A stretch of 11,567 bases of DNA, taken from assembly GCA_030668425.1 (NCBI GenBank), contig DAOUTY010000033.1, positions 1 through 11,567 on the forward strand, read 5' to 3'. Below the pieces are notes generated by a model. The model saw only the letters and a list, made by a program, of their open reading frames with translations. It searched no databases and had not been told where the DNA came from. The position numbers were made by a program, and so were the translations under genes. Shown here piece by piece: positions 6,371 to 11,567 of this stretch (positions are counted from its first letter, which is position 1; each line of letters opens with the position of its first letter). The stretch is from Chloroflexota bacterium. GTDB lineage: Bacteria; Chloroflexota; Dehalococcoidia; SZUA-161.

Positions 6371-6726
6371 GGGGACGTGAGGTTCGACAGGGGAGTTTGA
6401 TTCCAGAGTTGCAAGCCGAGGTGCCATCGCCCTCGTAAATCAGGTGGCAAAAAAAAGTAACTGACGAACGCGAATACGCACTGGCAGCCTAAACAAAGGC
6501 AGCCACGTCCACCTCAACCTCTCCTCGAAGGGTGAGAACTGGGCGCCGAAAAGTCGAGGTGCAGCGATCCTGATGCCGGTAGGGGTTGCTCAAGATACAT
6601 CGGCTGGCTCGACCGTAATCGGTCAGCGGAGAACGGTAGAGCGAGAACAAACGGCTGACTAAGCTTGTAGATGCTCTGGATGGGATTCTTCTGGACGGGG
6701 AGTTCGACTCTCCCCCGTCTCCACCA
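6371..6726 (+). ncRNA. ssrA: Transfer-messenger RNA (tmRNA), one-piece
   Basis: 356 nt. The 5' end GGGGACG (6371-6377) pairs with CGUCUCC (6716-6722) as a 7-bp acceptor stem with one G-U pair, followed by ACCA. The 5' part contains GGUUCGACAGGGG, the conserved tmRNA D-loop region, and the 3' part has the T-arm GGGAG-UUCGACU-CUCCC. An alanyl tRNA-like end charges Ala, as in all tmRNAs. The tag reading frame lies at 6463-6492. GC-rich paired segments between 6500 and 6650 are consistent with pseudoknots, which I did not fold rigorously. It is not permuted. A strong terminator begins 9 bases downstream. smpB lies directly upstream; I see no convincing separate promoter in the 43-base gap. Confidence 0.97.
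6463..6492 (+). other. tmRNA proteolysis tag reading frame (tag A-DEREYALAA)
   Basis: Nine codons followed by TAA: GAC GAA CGC GAA TAC GCA CTG GCA GCC. The preceding GUAACU fits the upstream determinant seen next to resume codons in other tmRNAs (UAACU in Bacillus, UAGUC in E. coli), so GAC is the likely resume codon. With the charged Ala the tag is ADEREYALAA. It ends in ALAA, the degron read by ClpXP-type proteases. From memory it resembles the short Dehalococcoides tag GERELVLAG, sharing the E-R-E core. Confidence 0.85.
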
Positions 6727-6734
6727 GCAAGATC

Positions 6735-6770
6735 AAAGGCCTCTCTTTACATAATAGAGAGGCCTTTCTT
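6735..6770 (+). terminator. Intrinsic terminator of ssrA
   Basis: A perfect 12-bp stem: AAAGGCCTCTCT (6735-6746) pairs with AGAGAGGCCTTT (6756-6767) around a 9-base loop, and the arm runs into TTTCTT. It sits 9 bases after the tmRNA CCA end. The A-rich left arm means it could also work in the other direction. Confidence 0.9.
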
Positions 6771-6830
6771 ACTTTCGAAAACTGATTCCAGCTTAACCCT
6801 GTTTTCTGATCTGTTGGTGATGATCACGAC

Positions 6831-6927
6831 GCAGCCGTAGGATGGGTTTCGCAGCGCGAAACCCATCGCTCTCTCGGGCGCATCTTGATCGGTGGGTTCC
6901 GTTGTCACTTCATCCACCCTACGCTGC
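6831..6927. repeat. Palindromic MITE-like element, about 97 bp
   Basis: Nested inverted repeats. Outer arms GCAGCCGTAGGATGGG (6831-6846) and the reverse complement of CATCCACCCTACGCTGC (6911-6927) match over GCAGC(C)GTAGG with a one-base indel. Inside the left half is a perfect 12-bp palindrome, GATGGGTTTCGC / GCGAAACCCATC (6841-6852 and 6856-6867, loop AGC). The right half can pair GGTGG with CCACC. No transposase is encoded. GATGGGTTTCGC-type palindromes with CCACCCTACG ends recur in many bacterial genomes in my memory, but I cannot check copy number here. An open frame on the minus strand across this element and the terminator is an artefact of the palindrome. Confidence 0.6.
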
Positions 6928-6992
6928 TCCACGGACCGCAGTCGTCGGGGAAATGGCTGCCATAAGTCCAAACAGGTTCCCCAAAATGACAA

Positions 6993-7587
6993 GATAGGGA
7001 CTGCCTGGAGGAGCAGGTCTTGTTTGATCGTATCGCACGTTTAGTCCAGTAGTCCATCGCTGGTAAGCACTATCCCAAAGGTATGCTGGCGGACTGCTTT
7101 TGGGGACTGAATGTGCTATCGCCGAGACGAGTTGGATGAAGCTATTGCACAGTCCTACGAATGCTGCAGTCCCTTAGGAACAACTGTCAGCAAAAACACC
7201 TATTGGGAACATACGTTCTATATCTGCGTAGGTGGTTCATGTATCGAGAACTCGGGCCCCCGGAGGCGATGGCGAGGCTGTACTTGGGATTTAGGGAGAG
7301 GGCTTCCATTTGGGTTGATAAAACGCCCAGATTTTGATCTCAGGGCGTCATGGATTTACAGGGCATTGTTGAAGTTGAGCGGAGTACTGCGGGGCGATAA
7401 CAAGCAGGTGGGTGTGGCTGGGATACCGAAGTTGGAATTAAGGGAGATGTTTAGAAAGGGCGTTTGGTTCCAATATCGCCGGAGCGAACCCTCGAGATTA
7501 ACCCGGAATAGATTCGAACTTCACATAATAACTATAGTGCGACCATTGTCGTTTGATTTACTTCCGCCCCACTGTCAGTGAGTTTGC
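6993..7587. other. About 600 bases without a supported gene
   Basis: A plus-strand frame of 156 codons (7111-7581) is open, but it has no ribosome-binding site, a Cys- and Arg-rich composition with rare codons, and no recognisable domain. A shorter overlapping frame (7161-7337, 58 codons, containing PPEAMARLYLGFRERASIWV) looks somewhat more protein-like. The same frame upstream (about 7005-7137) is broken by stops, so the region may hold a decayed gene that I cannot name. No tRNA, tmRNA 3'-end duplication or clear promoter was seen. Confidence 0.45.
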
Positions 7588-8832
7588 CTAGCGCTCAAGC
7601 ACCCTTTTAACCAGGGAGAGTTCGTCTCTGATCAGCCGCGGCATGAGGAAGTTCCTGGTGACGTTTTGTTTGCCCTCTTTCCCCAGCTCAGTGGCTAGCT
7701 CTCGGTTTTCGAGAAGGTGTACTACCTTCTCGGCACATTCTTCCAGGGTGTCAACGAGATAGTCGGTGAGGTTCCCTGTCATCTGCATGGGGATGCCGCC
7801 CGCGTTCCCAGCGACTACCGGGATGCACTTCCACAGCGCTTCGGACACTACCAGGCCGAAGCCTTCCCTGATTGACTTCTGGATGGCAACATCGCAGGCG
7901 GTCTGGAAGGCATTTACCTGCATGCTGCCGACACCGGTTAGATTGGTAAAGACGTGAATATCCCTGTCCTTGTCCGCCTCGGTGTGAATGGCAGCGTATA
8001 GCCCCCAACCTTCAGGGTCGTCGCTGGCCAGGGAGCCGACAAGAGCCAATTGGAGCCCTGCCACCTTTTCCCTGGCGAGTTGGTAGATCTTCATGACGCC
8101 GAAAGGGTCCTTCCAGGGATCGAATCTCGAAACCTGTACGATGAGCGGGCGGTTGCGGTCTATCCCTAGGTTATCCGTCATCTCACGGCAAAGGGCTCTA
8201 GGGAGAGACATGTTCTTTGCGCTGAATGCGTCGATGGCTGGTGCCATAGTAGCTATCTCGGATACTCTGAGATCACTGGGAATGAACTGGGCCATGGTGA
8301 ATATCGCTGCGTCATGTTGCTCAACATAAGGGCGCAGGAAAGCCCAGGCTCCTTTATCCGGCTCCGATGTATCTATGTGGCAACGCCAAATCCATTTGGC
8401 GTGCCTGTCATCGCTAAAATGCCTCAGTGCTGCTGGCTGAGGGTCGTTAATAATGAACACATCGTAGTTGTAGTCCATCTCCCGAGCATTCATCTGGTTC
8501 TGCGTTTTGTAGCGCTTTTGTGCCTTTTCTTGCCGGATTAGCGAGCCATCACCACCCTGCAATGCATTGTGTATGCTCTTGGTGACAGTGAAAAAGCGAC
8601 GATCCCCGTGGATAACCTGCCAATCCATAGTGAGCCCTGCGCTACGCACCAGGGGAATGTAGGAGCTGAGTAGCTCGGCTACCCCTCCTCCGAATGATGA
8701 TGAGTTGATGTGGCACAGACGAATGCCTTTAAGCTCATCCGCAAGTTTCTCTATCTCATCGATGAGCTCATTGCCCACTACCAATCTATACTTTTGGAGG
8801 TCTCTTATCCCGACTGATACTTTGTTTAGCAT
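7588..8832 (-). CDS. treT: Trehalose synthase (TreT-type GT4 glycosyltransferase)
   Basis: Makes trehalose from a nucleoside-diphosphate glucose and glucose in one reversible cytoplasmic step, without a phosphatase. The 414 residues are typical of TreT. N-domain: HINSSSFGGGVAELLSSYIP (41-60, the glycine-rich donor loop), WQVIHGDRRFF (71-81), VFIINDPQPAAL and IWRCHIDTSEP (148-158). The linker motif PAIDAFSAKN (198-207) and C-domain QVSRFDPWKDP (233-243) are characteristic of this GT4 branch. REGFGLVVSEAL holds the E-x7-E pair Glu323/Glu331 for the donor, followed by AGNAGGIPMQ (341-350). The start is ATG 8832 with only a GGTCA-like weak site; a promoter lies 15 bases upstream, so the leader would be about 9 bases. 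No treS, otsA/otsB or treZ lies nearby. A sucrose or trehalose-phosphorylase-like specificity cannot be ruled out from motifs alone. Confidence 0.9.
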   Translation of the reverse strand: MLNKVSVGIRDLQKYRLVVGNELIDEIEKLADELKGIRLCHINSSSFGGGVAELLSSYIPLVRSAGLTMDWQVIHGDRRFFTVTKSIHNALQGGDGSLIRQEKAQKRYKTQNQMNAREMDYNYDVFIINDPQPAALRHFSDDRHAKWIWRCHIDTSEPDKGAWAFLRPYVEQHDAAIFTMAQFIPSDLRVSEIATMAPAIDAFSAKNMSLPRALCREMTDNLGIDRNRPLIVQVSRFDPWKDPFGVMKIYQLAREKVAGLQLALVGSLASDDPEGWGLYAAIHTEADKDRDIHVFTNLTGVGSMQVNAFQTACDVAIQKSIREGFGLVVSEALWKCIPVVAGNAGGIPMQMTGNLTDYLVDTLEECAEKVVHLLENRELATELGKEGKQNVTRNFLMPRLIRDELSLVKRVLER

Positions 8833-8847
8833 TGACCCATTGCGCAG

Positions 8848-8876
8848 AGTATAGCATCACGCTGATGTAGCCGCAA
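8848..8876 (-). promoter_or_regulatory. Predicted promoter of treT, short leader
   Basis: On the minus strand TTGCGG (8871-8876), a 17-base spacer and TATACT (8848-8853). The predicted start near 8841 is about 9 bases before the ATG. The -35 is weak. Confidence 0.42.
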
Positions 8877-8909
8877 GCTGGCGGCGTATTGCCACGACGT
8901 GTGCCTCAG

Positions 8910-9101
8910 CTATGCGGTTGTGTCGGAAGCCAGGGTGCCGCCGGTGGCCCAGTTGGACTTAGCTATGTCTTCGAAGATAATGATGGTTGCCTCTGGAGTG
9001 GTATGTGCGATGGTTACCACGGCTTCGGTAATAACCCTGGCTAGCTCCGCCTTCTGAGCGTGGGTTCTTCCCTCCCACATCTCTACTCGTACTATAGGCA
9101 T
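8910..9101 (-). CDS. 4-oxalocrotonate tautomerase family protein
   Basis: A 63-residue subunit of the tautomerase superfamily, whose members form hexamers and use an N-terminal proline as catalytic base after Met removal. Here Pro2 follows the start Met. The sequence runs PIVRVEMWEGRTHAQKAELARVITEAVV, then TTPEATIIIFEDIAKSNWATGG, the family's beta-alpha-beta pattern. Arg12 matches the Arg11 position of mature 4-oxalocrotonate tautomerase; the Arg39 position is Ile, so the true substrate is probably not 4-oxalocrotonate. A near-perfect AAGGAGGTGA ribosome-binding site precedes the ATG. It lies upstream of treT in the same direction with a 77-base gap, and treT has its own promoter candidate, so a shared operon is doubtful. 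No catechol meta-cleavage genes are present. Confidence 0.9.
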   Translation of the reverse strand: MPIVRVEMWEGRTHAQKAELARVITEAVVTIAHTTPEATIIIFEDIAKSNWATGGTLASDTTA

Positions 9102-9190
9102 GTTGAGTCACCTCCTTTTTGGAACAACATTTGGTTTGTATGTTAGCATATGTTGGGTGGAAGACAAGCTCTCTGCCTTAGATACCGGGA

Positions 9191-9219
9191 TTGTTAGGCA
9201 GCGATACCGAGTGTATAAT
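9191..9219 (+). promoter_or_regulatory. Predicted promoter of the small four-cysteine protein
   Basis: TTGTTA (9191-9196), a 17-base spacer and a perfect TATAAT (9214-9219). The predicted start near 9226 gives a leader of about 32 bases holding GGAGGG. Confidence 0.6.
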
Positions 9220-9257
9220 CAGAATGTAAATCCTCGGTGGGAAAGTGGAGGGTTAAG

Positions 9258-9422
9258 GTGCCGTCTGGTTGGCTGGATAGTATTAAGCTAAAGGTAAAGA
9301 AGGCGCTGGGTAAGAATGTTATCTTGTGCGATAGTTGTATGTGGGATTGGCGCAGCGCATGCCACAACCCAGCACGTCCTAATGCTACCTCATGCCCTGA
9401 CTACAAAAAGCGGGGAACATGA
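9258..9422 (+). CDS. Small four-cysteine protein (putative zinc-binding), hypothetical
   Basis: A 54-residue protein, start GTG 9258. I chose this over GTG 9237 because GGAGGG (9247-9252) sits 5 bases upstream, while 9237 has no ribosome-binding site. A basic N-terminal half (SIKLKVKKALGKN) is followed by a cysteine module C-x2-C-x7-C-x10-C (Cys24, 27, 35, 46) ending CPDYKKRG. The spacing CDSC...ACHNPARPNATSCPDY suggests a single zinc or other metal site, or a redox motif, in a very small cytoplasmic protein; there is no signal or membrane segment. Promoter, ribosome-binding site and regular composition together make it a real gene. I do not recognise a named family, although similar short C-x2-C...RPxAxxCPDY proteins seem familiar from Dehalococcoidia. 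It is convergent with hbd. Confidence 0.68.
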   Translation: MPSGWLDSIKLKVKKALGKNVILCDSCMWDWRSACHNPARPNATSCPDYKKRGT

Positions 9423-9436
9423 CCTTGACACCTGCC

Positions 9437-9476
9437 CTGGCGTAATAGCTATGCTGTTATGTCAAGTTACTGCCAG
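9437..9476. terminator. Candidate bidirectional hairpin between convergent genes
   Basis: CTGGC-GTAA (9437-9445) pairs with TTAC-T-GCCAG (9467-9476) with a one-base bulge. The loop can form a second small stem (TAATAGC with GCTGTTA, one G-T). It fills the gap between the four-cysteine gene and the convergent hbd stop. There is no T-run, so terminator activity is uncertain. Confidence 0.3.
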
Positions 9477-10328
9477 CTATGTATAGTCGTAGAATCCCTT
9501 GCCTGTTTTTCTCCCCAGTTGCCCTGCTGTTACCATCCTCTTAAGCAGGAGCGGTGCTGCGAACTTGGGGTCCTTTGACTCGGCATACATGGCCTCGGTA
9601 ATGTAGTACATTGTGTCCAGTCCGACGAAATCGGCTAGCGTCAGTGGCCCCATCGGGTGATTGCAGCCAAGCACCATGCCGTTGTCTATATCTTCCCGCG
9701 TAGCTAAACCGGCCTCCAGCACTCTTATCGCTTCGAGCATCAGAGGTGTCAACACGCGGTTTACGATAAAAGCAGGTGTGTCCTTGGCGACGATGACTGT
9801 TTTACCCAGAGACTCGCCGAAGGCTTTTACGGTCTTAAGAGTTTCCTCGCTGGAGACGATGGTGGTTACCACCTCCAGCAATTTCATCACAGGCACGGGG
9901 TTAAAAAAGTGCATCCCTATTACCTGGTCGGGCCTTTTGGTTGCCATCGCTATCTCAGTGACGGATAGACAAGAAGTATTGGTGGCCAGAACTGCATGAG
10001 AAGGGCAGATTCTGTCGAGGTCAGCGAAAATCTTCTTCTTCAAGTCCATGTTCTCAACGACTGCCTCGACAATCAGGTCGCAGTCGGCGAAATCCTCGAC
10101 ATTTGTGGTGCCTTTCAGACGGCTCTGTATGGCTGCCTTGTCTTGCTCGGCTAGCTTGCCCTTTTCAACACTTTTGGCAAGTGTCTTGTCAATGATTTTC
10201 AGCCCTTTGTTTAGTAGTTCCTCGTTGATTTCAGATACTACTACCGGATAGTTGGATTGAGCAGATATCTGGGCAATGCCCGCGCCCATCAGGCCACAAC
10301 CCAGTACCCCGACTTTCTTAATCTCCAT
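9477..10328 (-). CDS. hbd: 3-hydroxybutyryl-CoA dehydrogenase
   Basis: Oxidises or forms (S)-3-hydroxyacyl-CoA using NAD(P), in the cytoplasm. It acts in short-chain acyl-CoA oxidation, butyryl-CoA synthesis or degradation of aromatic CoA thioesters. The 283 residues equal the typical monofunctional enzyme. The N-domain has GCGLMG (10-15). Catalytic candidates are Ser119 (TNTSC), His140 (GMHFFNPVPVMKLLE, 138-152), Glu152 and Asn190 (FIVNR). The C-domain carries NHPMGPLTLADFVGLD (223-238) and ends GRKTGKGFYDY (272-282). AAGGAG lies 5 bases before the ATG, and a strong promoter sits 40 bases upstream of it. No thiolase, crotonase or acyl-CoA dehydrogenase is in the window, so the pathway direction is open. 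Stand-alone occurrence implies that the partners are elsewhere. Confidence 0.95.
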   Translation of the reverse strand: MEIKKVGVLGCGLMGAGIAQISAQSNYPVVVSEINEELLNKGLKIIDKTLAKSVEKGKLAEQDKAAIQSRLKGTTNVEDFADCDLIVEAVVENMDLKKKIFADLDRICPSHAVLATNTSCLSVTEIAMATKRPDQVIGMHFFNPVPVMKLLEVVTTIVSSEETLKTVKAFGESLGKTVIVAKDTPAFIVNRVLTPLMLEAIRVLEAGLATREDIDNGMVLGCNHPMGPLTLADFVGLDTMYYITEAMYAESKDPKFAAPLLLKRMVTAGQLGRKTGKGFYDYT

Positions 10329-10367
10329 TACACTCCTTCTTTGCAGATAGTTCGATAATCCTGTTCA

Positions 10368-10396
10368 AATATATCAAGCGAGGGCAGTTCAGTCAA
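10368..10396 (-). promoter_or_regulatory. Predicted promoter of hbd, extended -10
   Basis: On the minus strand TTGACT (10391-10396), a 17-base spacer and TATATT (10368-10373), preceded by TGA. The predicted start near 10361 gives a leader of about 33 bases. It shows that hbd need not depend on read-through from the metallophosphoesterase gene. Confidence 0.65.
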
Positions 10397-10420
10397 GGTG
10401 CGAGGAGCATATTGGGGGGT

Positions 10421-11158
10421 TTACCAGCCGTAGCTCAGCCTGGTGATCAGGCGGGATGGCAGACCGTATTCAGCCATCTTCTGCTGGGTTGCGTCGATGT
10501 CGTAGGGGACGCGGTGGTGTTGGATGACGCCGTGCTCGCTGTCGTAGATAGCGTATGCAGCCCGGGGGTCACCATCGCGAGGTTGTCCTACGCCGCCGGG
10601 ATTGATGATCTGCCTGTTTTCCCCGAGAATCAGGGGGGCGTCAGGCGAGAGTTCTGCGAGGAAGCAGTCCTCGCTGTCTGCGAGTTGCTCAAATACCGCG
10701 GGAACATGGCTGTGCCCTACCAGGCAGTACTTGGTCTGAAAATAATCGAAGCTGATCCTGGCACTATATGTAGAGAGCAAGTACTCCCAGATCGGCTCGC
10801 GAGGGCTGCCGTGAGCCAGGGTAAAATCACCCTCCTGGAGCGTGAGAGGTAGATTGGCGAGGTAGTCTATCTCATCGGGGCCTAGTTGTTGTCCTGTCCA
10901 GCGGCAGGCGGCAGCGGCCTCGGGGTTGAAATCGTTCAGGTCTATCTTTTCCAGTGCCCCCCAGTCGTGATTGCCGGCGACACATACGTGCTCATACTGG
11001 CGAAGGAGTTCGATGCACTCTTTAGGATCGGGCCCATAGCCAACGATGTCTCCCAGACACCAGATACGATCGATGCTTCCTGTCCCATTGATATCGTGGA
11101 GAACCGCTTGGAAGGCAGCTAGATTGCTGTGGATATCTGAGATGATAGCATAACGCAT
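10421..11158 (-). CDS. Metallophosphoesterase (calcineurin-like, YfcE/ApaH-type)
   Basis: A 245-residue cytoplasmic hydrolase with a binuclear metal centre; the substrate could be a phosphomono- or diester or a diadenosine polyphosphate and is not determined by motifs. All metal ligand motifs are present: DIH (residues 8-10), LGDIVGYGP (35-43), GNHD (62-65), AHGSP (115-119) and GHSH (148-151). INPGGVGQPRDGDPRAAYAI (185-204) is typical of the predicted phosphodiesterase subfamily (COG0639/0622-like). The start is ATG 11158: MRYAIISDIHSN is the usual N-terminus, while the in-frame TTG at 11173 has no ribosome-binding site. Ahead of the ATG I see only a weak GAGTGA. The predicted promoter ends 13 bases upstream, so the leader would be very short. 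Same direction as hbd, 92 bases apart, separately promoted. Confidence 0.92.
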   Translation of the reverse strand: MRYAIISDIHSNLAAFQAVLHDINGTGSIDRIWCLGDIVGYGPDPKECIELLRQYEHVCVAGNHDWGALEKIDLNDFNPEAAAACRWTGQQLGPDEIDYLANLPLTLQEGDFTLAHGSPREPIWEYLLSTYSARISFDYFQTKYCLVGHSHVPAVFEQLADSEDCFLAELSPDAPLILGENRQIINPGGVGQPRDGDPRAAYAIYDSEHGVIQHHRVPYDIDATQQKMAEYGLPSRLITRLSYGW

Positions 11159-11171
11159 GTCGTCACTCGCC

Positions 11172-11200
11172 AATATATCAGGTTTGGGTACATTTGACTA
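11172..11200 (-). promoter_or_regulatory. Predicted promoter of the metallophosphoesterase, short leader
   Basis: On the minus strand TAGTCA (11195-11200), a 17-base spacer and TATATT (11172-11177), preceded by TGA as an extended -10. The predicted start near 11165 is about 7 bases before the ATG. Confidence 0.42.
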
Positions 11201-11226
11201 GGGCATGTCTGAGAATTATGGGTAGG

Positions 11227-11288
11227 TTGGAGCATCCGCTCCAATCGTGCTTTGAGCTGATGTTCCAGGCTAACCTGGTTGCCAGGTT
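11227..11288. repeat. Two intergenic palindromes between metallophosphoesterase and thiL
   Basis: First: TTGGAGC (11227-11233), loop ATCC and GCTCCAA (11238-11244), a perfect 7-bp stem. Second: AACCTGG (11272-11278), loop TTG and CCAGGTT (11282-11288), also 7 bp. CCTGG of the second stem can instead pair with CCAGG at 11265-11269, so two mutually exclusive hairpins are possible. Both lie between the divergent promoters. They could be protein-binding sites or remnants of a terminator; the run after the second is only TTCG. Confidence 0.45.
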
Positions 11289-11308
11289 TTCGAACACCCT
11301 CCTTGTGG

Positions 11309-11337
11309 TTGTGGACTAAATATAAAGAGGCTATAAT
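11309..11337 (+). promoter_or_regulatory. Predicted promoter of thiL, giving a leaderless mRNA
   Basis: TTGTGG (11309-11314), a 17-base spacer and a perfect TATAAT (11332-11337). Seven bases separate the -10 box from the thiL ATG, so the expected start is on or next to the ATG. Confidence 0.55.
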
Positions 11338-11344
11338 CTTGCCG

Positions 11345-11567
11345 ATGAAGGTTTGGGAACTGGGAGAATTCGGACTCATTGATCTCATCGCTGAGATAGT
11401 GGGCAAGTCCTCAAGGGATAAGCTTATCCTGGGGATTGGCGATGATGCCTCAGTTTGGCGGGCCGAGGGCGCTGTCCAAATCGGGACTACCGATATCCTG
11501 ATCCAGGACGTTCACTTTACCCTTGACACCGCTACCTGGCGTGACTTGGGCTGGAAGGCACTTGCGA
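11345..11567 (+). CDS. thiL: Thiamine-monophosphate kinase, N-terminal part (cut by window edge)
   Basis: ATP-dependent phosphorylation of thiamine monophosphate to thiamine pyrophosphate, the last step of the cofactor pathway. The 74 visible residues begin MKVWELGEFGLIDLIAEIVG, matching the family's LGEFGLI start. They continue with LGIGDDASVW (the Asp-rich Mg-ATP motif, about residues 29-38), TTDILIQDVHF (family TTDMLVEGVHF) and DLGWKALA, which precedes the family's N-x-SDLAAMGA beyond the edge. About 240 residues are missing on the right. ATG 11345 has no ribosome-binding site at normal distance. An alternative in-frame TTG at 11339 has AGAGG 8 bases upstream but would lie at or before the predicted transcript start. 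The gene is divergent from the metallophosphoesterase. No TPP riboswitch is visible upstream. Confidence 0.9.
   Translation, partial: MKVWELGEFGLIDLIAEIVGKSSRDKLILGIGDDASVWRAEGAVQIGTTDILIQDVHFTLDTATWRDLGWKALA

Noticed and set aside
6747..6992. 81-codon minus-strand open frame ending in the ssrA terminator
   Set aside because: It spans half of the terminator and the whole palindromic element; its reading frame is explained by the palindrome.
7111..7581. 156-codon plus-strand open frame
   Set aside because: No ribosome-binding site or promoter, many Cys and Arg residues, mixed rare codons and no recognisable domain. Kept only as part of the unexplained gap.
6700..7587. Possible integrated island at the tmRNA 3' end
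   Set aside because: Looked for a repeat of the tmRNA end (TTCGACTCTC... CTCCACCA) downstream and for an integrase; neither is in the window.
11200..11345. TPP riboswitch upstream of thiL
   Set aside because: No CUGAGA or other TPP-aptamer core, and the predicted promoter leaves no leader to hold one.

Overview
The window most resembles a chromosomal segment of a Chloroflexota bacterium, probably of the Dehalococcoidia. This is an inference. It rests on the tmRNA tag (reads DEREYALAA, close to my memory of the short Dehalococcoides tag), the solitary TreT-type trehalose synthase, and the mix of CoA-linked short-chain metabolism with Gram-positive-like ribosome-binding sites. There is no phage, CRISPR array or insertion sequence. 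Nearly all genes are recognisable housekeeping or metabolic families.

Layout, left to right. (1) A C-terminally cut short-chain dehydrogenase (minus strand) with its own promoter, then about 430 bases without a gene, then tRNA-Arg(UCU) on the minus strand. (2) A plus-strand cluster: a universal stress protein, two RCK/TrkA-type nucleotide-binding proteins with 6-base gaps, and prephenate dehydratase (pheA). (3) A minus-strand pair of small envelope proteins (a one-helix membrane protein overlapping a YtxH protein), then the membrane-anchored S41 protease CtpA. (4) The plus-strand trans-translation pair smpB and ssrA, closed by a strong terminator. (5) A palindromic MITE-like element of about 100 bp and about 600 bases with no convincing gene. 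(6) TreT glycosyltransferase and a 4-oxalocrotonate tautomerase-like protein (minus), then a small four-cysteine protein (plus). (7) 3-hydroxybutyryl-CoA dehydrogenase and a metallophosphoesterase (minus), divergent from thiL, which runs off the right edge.

How the genes work together: smpB and ssrA form one ribosome-rescue system. UspA and the two RCK proteins look like a cytoplasmic gating or sensing module for a cation transporter encoded elsewhere. The SDR and Hbd both suit acyl-CoA or hydroxyacyl chemistry but are far apart. The remaining genes are independent units with their own promoters.

Promoters are unusually easy to read. Ten or more sites have a TTGNNN-like box, a 17-base spacer (18 for the tRNA) and a TATAAT-like box. 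Two of them, before smpB and thiL, place the predicted transcription start on or beside the start codon, so these two mRNAs are probably leaderless, while other genes carry strong Shine-Dalgarno sequences. I did not find a clearly new multi-gene system. The best leads are the leaderless starts, the divergent promoters sharing a -35 box, the tmRNA tag, the split UspA-RCK-RCK module, the small four-cysteine protein and the palindromic element.
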